Assembly (NCBI RefSeq): GCF_900101855.1
Contig: NZ_FMVC01000006.1
Location: 62,001 to 126,000, forward strand
Direction: 5' to 3'
Origin: Flavobacterium anhuiense
GTDB lineage: Bacteria > Bacteroidota > Bacteroidia > Flavobacteriales > Flavobacteriaceae
DNA length: 64,000 nucleotides
Position 1 is the stretch's first letter; each line of letters opens with the position of its first letter. Below, piece after piece: positions 61,215 through 64,000 of this stretch. The notes under the pieces were generated by a model. It searched no databases, had not been told where the DNA came from, and was given only the letters and a program-made list of their open reading frames with translations. Made by a program: the position numbers and the translations under genes.

Positions 61215-62096
61215 ATGAAACTCTCTACATTAATTGTAACTAAAAATAGAGCTCAAGAACTTGAATTAACCCTTAATAAGTTATTAGGAATTTTAGATCT
61301 TATGCAGCATGAAGTGCTAGTATTTATTGACGGATGTGAAGAAACACATAAATTAATTTCTAAATATAACTGGGTTAAATGGTCATGGAACGAAAAAAGT
61401 GTAGGAGCTTCACCAGCTAGAAATTTTCTTTATAAAAAAGCAGAAGGAAATATATTGGTAGGACTTGACGATGATGCGCATCCGATTAGCGAAAATTTTG
61501 TAAATAAAATCGAAAATACATTTTTGCAATTTCCTGATGTCGGAATAATCGCTTTTCAGGAAGTAAGAGGCTTATTTTCTACAGATGAAGAAGCATTTAG
61601 AAGCAGGCAAACAAAAGTGACACAACATAAAACTACTGATTTTATTGGATGCGGATTTGCAGTTAAAAAAAGTGTTTATGATGAAACAAGAGGATTTCCT
61701 ACTTGGATTGATATTTATGGCGAAGAGTCATGCTTATCAATTGAGGTTCTTGATTTAGGATACGAAATTCTTTATGATAATGAAATTGTAGTTAATCATA
61801 GAATTGATAAAAAAAAGCGTCTAGCCCAAGGAAGAAATTATTTTAGATTTGAGAAACAACTTAAAAATACAATTTATTATTATCTGGTATATTACCCTAA
61901 ACCAATATTAAAAATAGCAAAGCTGTTATTGCATAACTTTAAAAAGTATGCATTAACAGACAAGAAGTGCTTTTCGTTATTTTTTAAAGCCGTTTTTACG
62001 GCGACTAATAATTTTTTCAAGGTTTTAAAGTTCAGAAAACCTGTTTCAAACCAAACATTACAAAGAATGAAATTGTTGAAAGGAGTTCAATATTAA
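61215..62096 (+). CDS. Glycosyltransferase family 2, galactosyl/rhamnosyl-type
   Basis: Encodes 293 residues. LSTLIVTKNRAQELELTLNKLL, IDGCEETHKLI, SPARNFLYKKAEGNILVGLDDDAHP with LDDDAHP at 84-90, and DFIGCGFAVKKSVYDE are typical of a GT2 subgroup. HRIDKKKRLAQGRNYFRFEKQ is a basic region near the C-terminus. It is the ninth consecutive glycosyltransferase of the downstream block and the last before the acyltransferase gene. Donor unknown. Confidence 0.86.
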   Translation: MKLSTLIVTKNRAQELELTLNKLLGILDLMQHEVLVFIDGCEETHKLISKYNWVKWSWNEKSVGASPARNFLYKKAEGNILVGLDDDAHPISENFVNKIENTFLQFPDVGIIAFQEVRGLFSTDEEAFRSRQTKVTQHKTTDFIGCGFAVKKSVYDETRGFPTWIDIYGEESCLSIEVLDLGYEILYDNEIVVNHRIDKKKRLAQGRNYFRFEKQLKNTIYYYLVYYPKPILKIAKLLLHNFKKYALTDKKCFSLFFKAVFTATNNFFKVLKFRKPVSNQTLQRMKLLKGVQY

Positions 62097-62135
62097 TTTT
62101 ATTAACCAAGATAATATGAAATACATAATTTAAGA

Positions 62136-63572
62136 ATGCTTTTTAACTCTTTAAACTTTGCTTTATTTCTACCAGTAGTTTTTGTTTTTTACTGGTTTGT
62201 GACAAATAAAAGTCTGAAATTTCAAAACATATTACTTTTAGTATCAAGTTACTTTTTTTATTCCTGTTGGGATTGGCGTTTTCTTTTTCTGCTGATTTTT
62301 TCAACATTATTAGACTTCTTTTCTGGAATTCAAATAGAAAAGGCAAAGAGTCAGCATCAAAAAAAGTTTTGGTTTTGGTTAAGTATAATTGTTAATCTTG
62401 GTTTCTTAGGTGTTTTTAAATATTTTAATTTTTTTGCTGAATCATTAAAAGATTTAATTTCAATTTTTGGTTTTCAAGTTAATATTTGGTCGCTACAAGT
62501 AATTTTACCAATCGGAATTTCTTTTTACACCTTCCATGGCTTGTCCTATGTTATTGATATTTATAAAAATAGAATCAAAGCAGAGAAAAACTTCATTGAT
62601 TATGCTTTATTTGTTTCTTATTTTCCATTATTAGTGGCAGGACCAATAGAACGGGCAACACATTTATTGCCTCAGATAAAAAAGAAAAGAAACTTCAACT
62701 ACGAGCAAGCTGTAGATGGATTAAGACAAATACTTTGGGGATTGTTCAAAAAAATTGTGATTGCTGACAATTGCGCAATTCAAGCTAGTTTGATTTTTAA
62801 TAATTCGACTGAATATTCAGGAAGCACTTTAGCAATTGGAGCTATATTTTTCGCTTTTCAAATTTATGGTGATTTTTCAGGTTATTCAGATATTGCTTTA
62901 GGAGTGTCGAGATTGTTTGGAATAGAACTTCTTCAAAATTTTTCTTTTCCATATTTTTCTAGAGATATTGCTGAATTTTGGCGTCGTTGGCATATTTCAC
63001 TATCATCGTGGTTTAAAGACTATTTATACATCCCGCTTGGAGGAAGTAAAGGAGGAAGGTGGGTTCAAGTTAGGAATACTTTTGTAGTTTTTTTAGTCAG
63101 CGGATTTTGGCATGGGGCAAATTGGACTTTTATAATATGGGGCCTATTGAATGCTATTTATTTCTTACCCTTATTACTTTTAAATAAGAACAGAAGTCAT
63201 ATAGAAATAGTTGCCTTAGAAAACAAGTTGCCAAGTATAAAAGAGTTTGTAATGATGGTTACAACATTTACATTTACAGTTTTGGCTTGGATTTTCTTTA
63301 GGGCAAATAATGTAAAACATGCATTACAATTTATATCAGATATTTTTTCTAAGTCATTTTTTTCTCTTCCAACAGAAAGACCGACATATTTAATTTTATT
63401 GATATTACTTTTTATCATTATAGAATGGTTAGGAAGAAGAAAGAAATATGCACTCGAAAATTTAGAATTTCAATATAACACTTTCTTTAGATGGTCTATG
63501 TATATTATAATTATAGTGTTTCTTTTTATTTTTGGAGCTAGAGAACAAGAATTTATTTATTTTCAATTTTAG
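62136..63572 (+). CDS. MBOAT family O-acyltransferase (AlgI/DltB-like)
   Basis: Encodes 478 residues with about ten membrane helices. MLFNSLNFALFLPVVFVFYW, the conserved FHGLSYVIDIYKN, RDIAEFWRRWHISLSSWFKDYLYIPLGGSKGG and the catalytic His326 in SGFWHGANWTFIIWG are AlgI-class motifs. Such proteins pass acetyl groups across the inner membrane to periplasmic SGNH partners that acetylate exported glycans. The next gene, partly in the window, has an SGNH-like serine motif and is the expected partner. Confidence 0.94.
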   Translation: MLFNSLNFALFLPVVFVFYWFVTNKSLKFQNILLLVSSYFFYSCWDWRFLFLLIFSTLLDFFSGIQIEKAKSQHQKKFWFWLSIIVNLGFLGVFKYFNFFAESLKDLISIFGFQVNIWSLQVILPIGISFYTFHGLSYVIDIYKNRIKAEKNFIDYALFVSYFPLLVAGPIERATHLLPQIKKKRNFNYEQAVDGLRQILWGLFKKIVIADNCAIQASLIFNNSTEYSGSTLAIGAIFFAFQIYGDFSGYSDIALGVSRLFGIELLQNFSFPYFSRDIAEFWRRWHISLSSWFKDYLYIPLGGSKGGRWVQVRNTFVVFLVSGFWHGANWTFIIWGLLNAIYFLPLLLLNKNRSHIEIVALENKLPSIKEFVMMVTTFTFTVLAWIFFRANNVKHALQFISDIFSKSFFSLPTERPTYLILLILLFIIIEWLGRRKKYALENLEFQYNTFFRWSMYIIIIVFLFIFGAREQEFIYFQF

Positions 63573-63573
63573 T

Positions 63574-64000
63574 ATGAAAAGATTTTTACTAAGAGTTTTA
63601 TTATTTAGTTTAATCTTTTTTGCGTTAGATAAACTATTTTATATTTTTTTATTCATAGCGCCTAAGCTAGAAGAAGACCATAGACTTGAGCTTTTGCTAA
63701 ATGGCAAGATTAATAAAGAATTAATTGTAATGGGATCTTCAAGAGGGGCTTACAATATTATTGCAAATCAAATTGAGAAAGAAACTGGAAAAACAGCTTA
63801 TAATATTTCGTATGCTGGTTCGAATATTCAATTTCATTTGTTTTTATTGAAAACACTATTAGAATTCAATAACAAACCTAAAACAATTGTTCTTTCTTTG
63901 GATAACCCATACGAGTTTTTATATGTTAAAACATTCGATTATAGATACGATAAAATGTATCCTTTAGAGAAGTATAATTATATAAATGATGAATTGATTA
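63574..64000 (+). CDS. SGNH/DltD-like partner of the O-acyltransferase (cut by window end)
   Basis: The frame starts at 63574, one base after the upstream stop codon, and remains open to the window end, giving 142 residues. MKRFLLRVLLFSLIFFALDKLFYIFLFIA is a single signal-anchor helix; ELIVMGSSRGAYNI at about 48-61 carries a serine motif like the block I of periplasmic SGNH-type proteins that work with MBOAT enzymes. A later SLDNPYEF follows. The catalytic Asp-His block would be past the window edge. Function as O-acetylation partner is inferred from motif and neighbour. Confidence 0.65.
   Translation, partial: MKRFLLRVLLFSLIFFALDKLFYIFLFIAPKLEEDHRLELLLNGKINKELIVMGSSRGAYNIIANQIEKETGKTAYNISYAGSNIQFHLFLLKTLLEFNNKPKTIVLSLDNPYEFLYVKTFDYRYDKMYPLEKYNYINDELI

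Noticed and set aside
14641..64000. Recent mobile-element insertion of the glycan locus
   Set aside because: I found no transposase, integrase, tRNA or flanking direct repeats in the window; the AT-richer glycosyltransferase genes alone do not prove transfer.

Overview
The window is AT-rich DNA from a member of the Bacteroidota, most likely a Flavobacterium or close relative. I infer this from protein sequence character, from gene starts that lack Shine-Dalgarno sequences, from promoters of the Bacteroidota type (TTG about 20 bp upstream of TAnnTTTG), and from lineage-typical genes: ctlX, an UpxY-type antiterminator, long SLBB export proteins and an alanine/lysine-rich tail on ribosomal protein L17. 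Almost everything is on the + strand. I saw no tRNA, rRNA, CRISPR array, insertion sequence or phage gene.

Region 1 (1-6524) is the 3' part of the spc/alpha ribosomal operon: rplF (partial), rplR, rpsE, rpmD, rplO, secY, infA, rpmJ, rpsM, rpsK, rpsD, rpoA, rplQ, ended by an intrinsic terminator. Two intergenic inverted-repeat structures, before rpsD and before rplQ, are candidate autoregulatory leaders.

Region 2 (6525-14640) holds housekeeping genes: carA, eno, gltA, two adjacent arginine-deiminase-superfamily hydrolases (one is ctlX), marC on the - strand, a small CoA-binding protein and recR. Several are separated by clear terminators and Bacteroidota -7 boxes.

Region 3 (14641-64000, continuing beyond the window) is a cell-surface polysaccharide locus of about 49 kb. 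It begins with a lipoprotein Wza and a tyrosine-kinase Wzc, then a UDP-GlcNAc 4-epimerase-like gene, ugd and an UpxY/NusG-like antiterminator. After a terminator, a new promoter and a structured leader RNA, a long run follows: tviB/wecC-like dehydrogenase, manC, rfbB, a second (831 aa) SLBB exporter, a kinase-less Wzz, Wzx, a GT92 enzyme, an EpsG-type polymerase, glycosyltransferases, a three-gene UDP-L-QuiNAc or UDP-L-FucNAc pathway, a WbuB-like transferase, a WbpV-like reductase, gmd-fcl (GDP-L-fucose), a WbpL/WecA-like priming transferase, a cupin, an aminotransferase, rfbC-rfbD-rfbA and a WbpM-like dehydratase.

From 49 kb a second export route appears: an ABC transporter (Wzm, and Wzt with a C-terminal carbohydrate-binding domain). 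It is followed directly by a kinase-like/methyltransferase fusion of the NoeA type, an acyltransferase, nine consecutive glycosyltransferases and an MBOAT O-acyltransferase with an SGNH-like partner cut by the window end. The locus therefore carries parts for both Wzx/Wzy-dependent and ABC-dependent glycan assembly, plus precursor pathways for dTDP-L-rhamnose, GDP-L-fucose, GlcNAc/GalNAc uronic acids and 2-acetamido-6-deoxy sugars.

The most interesting candidates are the UpxY-terminator-promoter-structured-leader module (20446-21192), the NoeA-like fusion beside Wzt, and the paired promoter and terminator before the ABC operon. All assignments come from reading sequence and remembered family features; no searches or folding programs were run.
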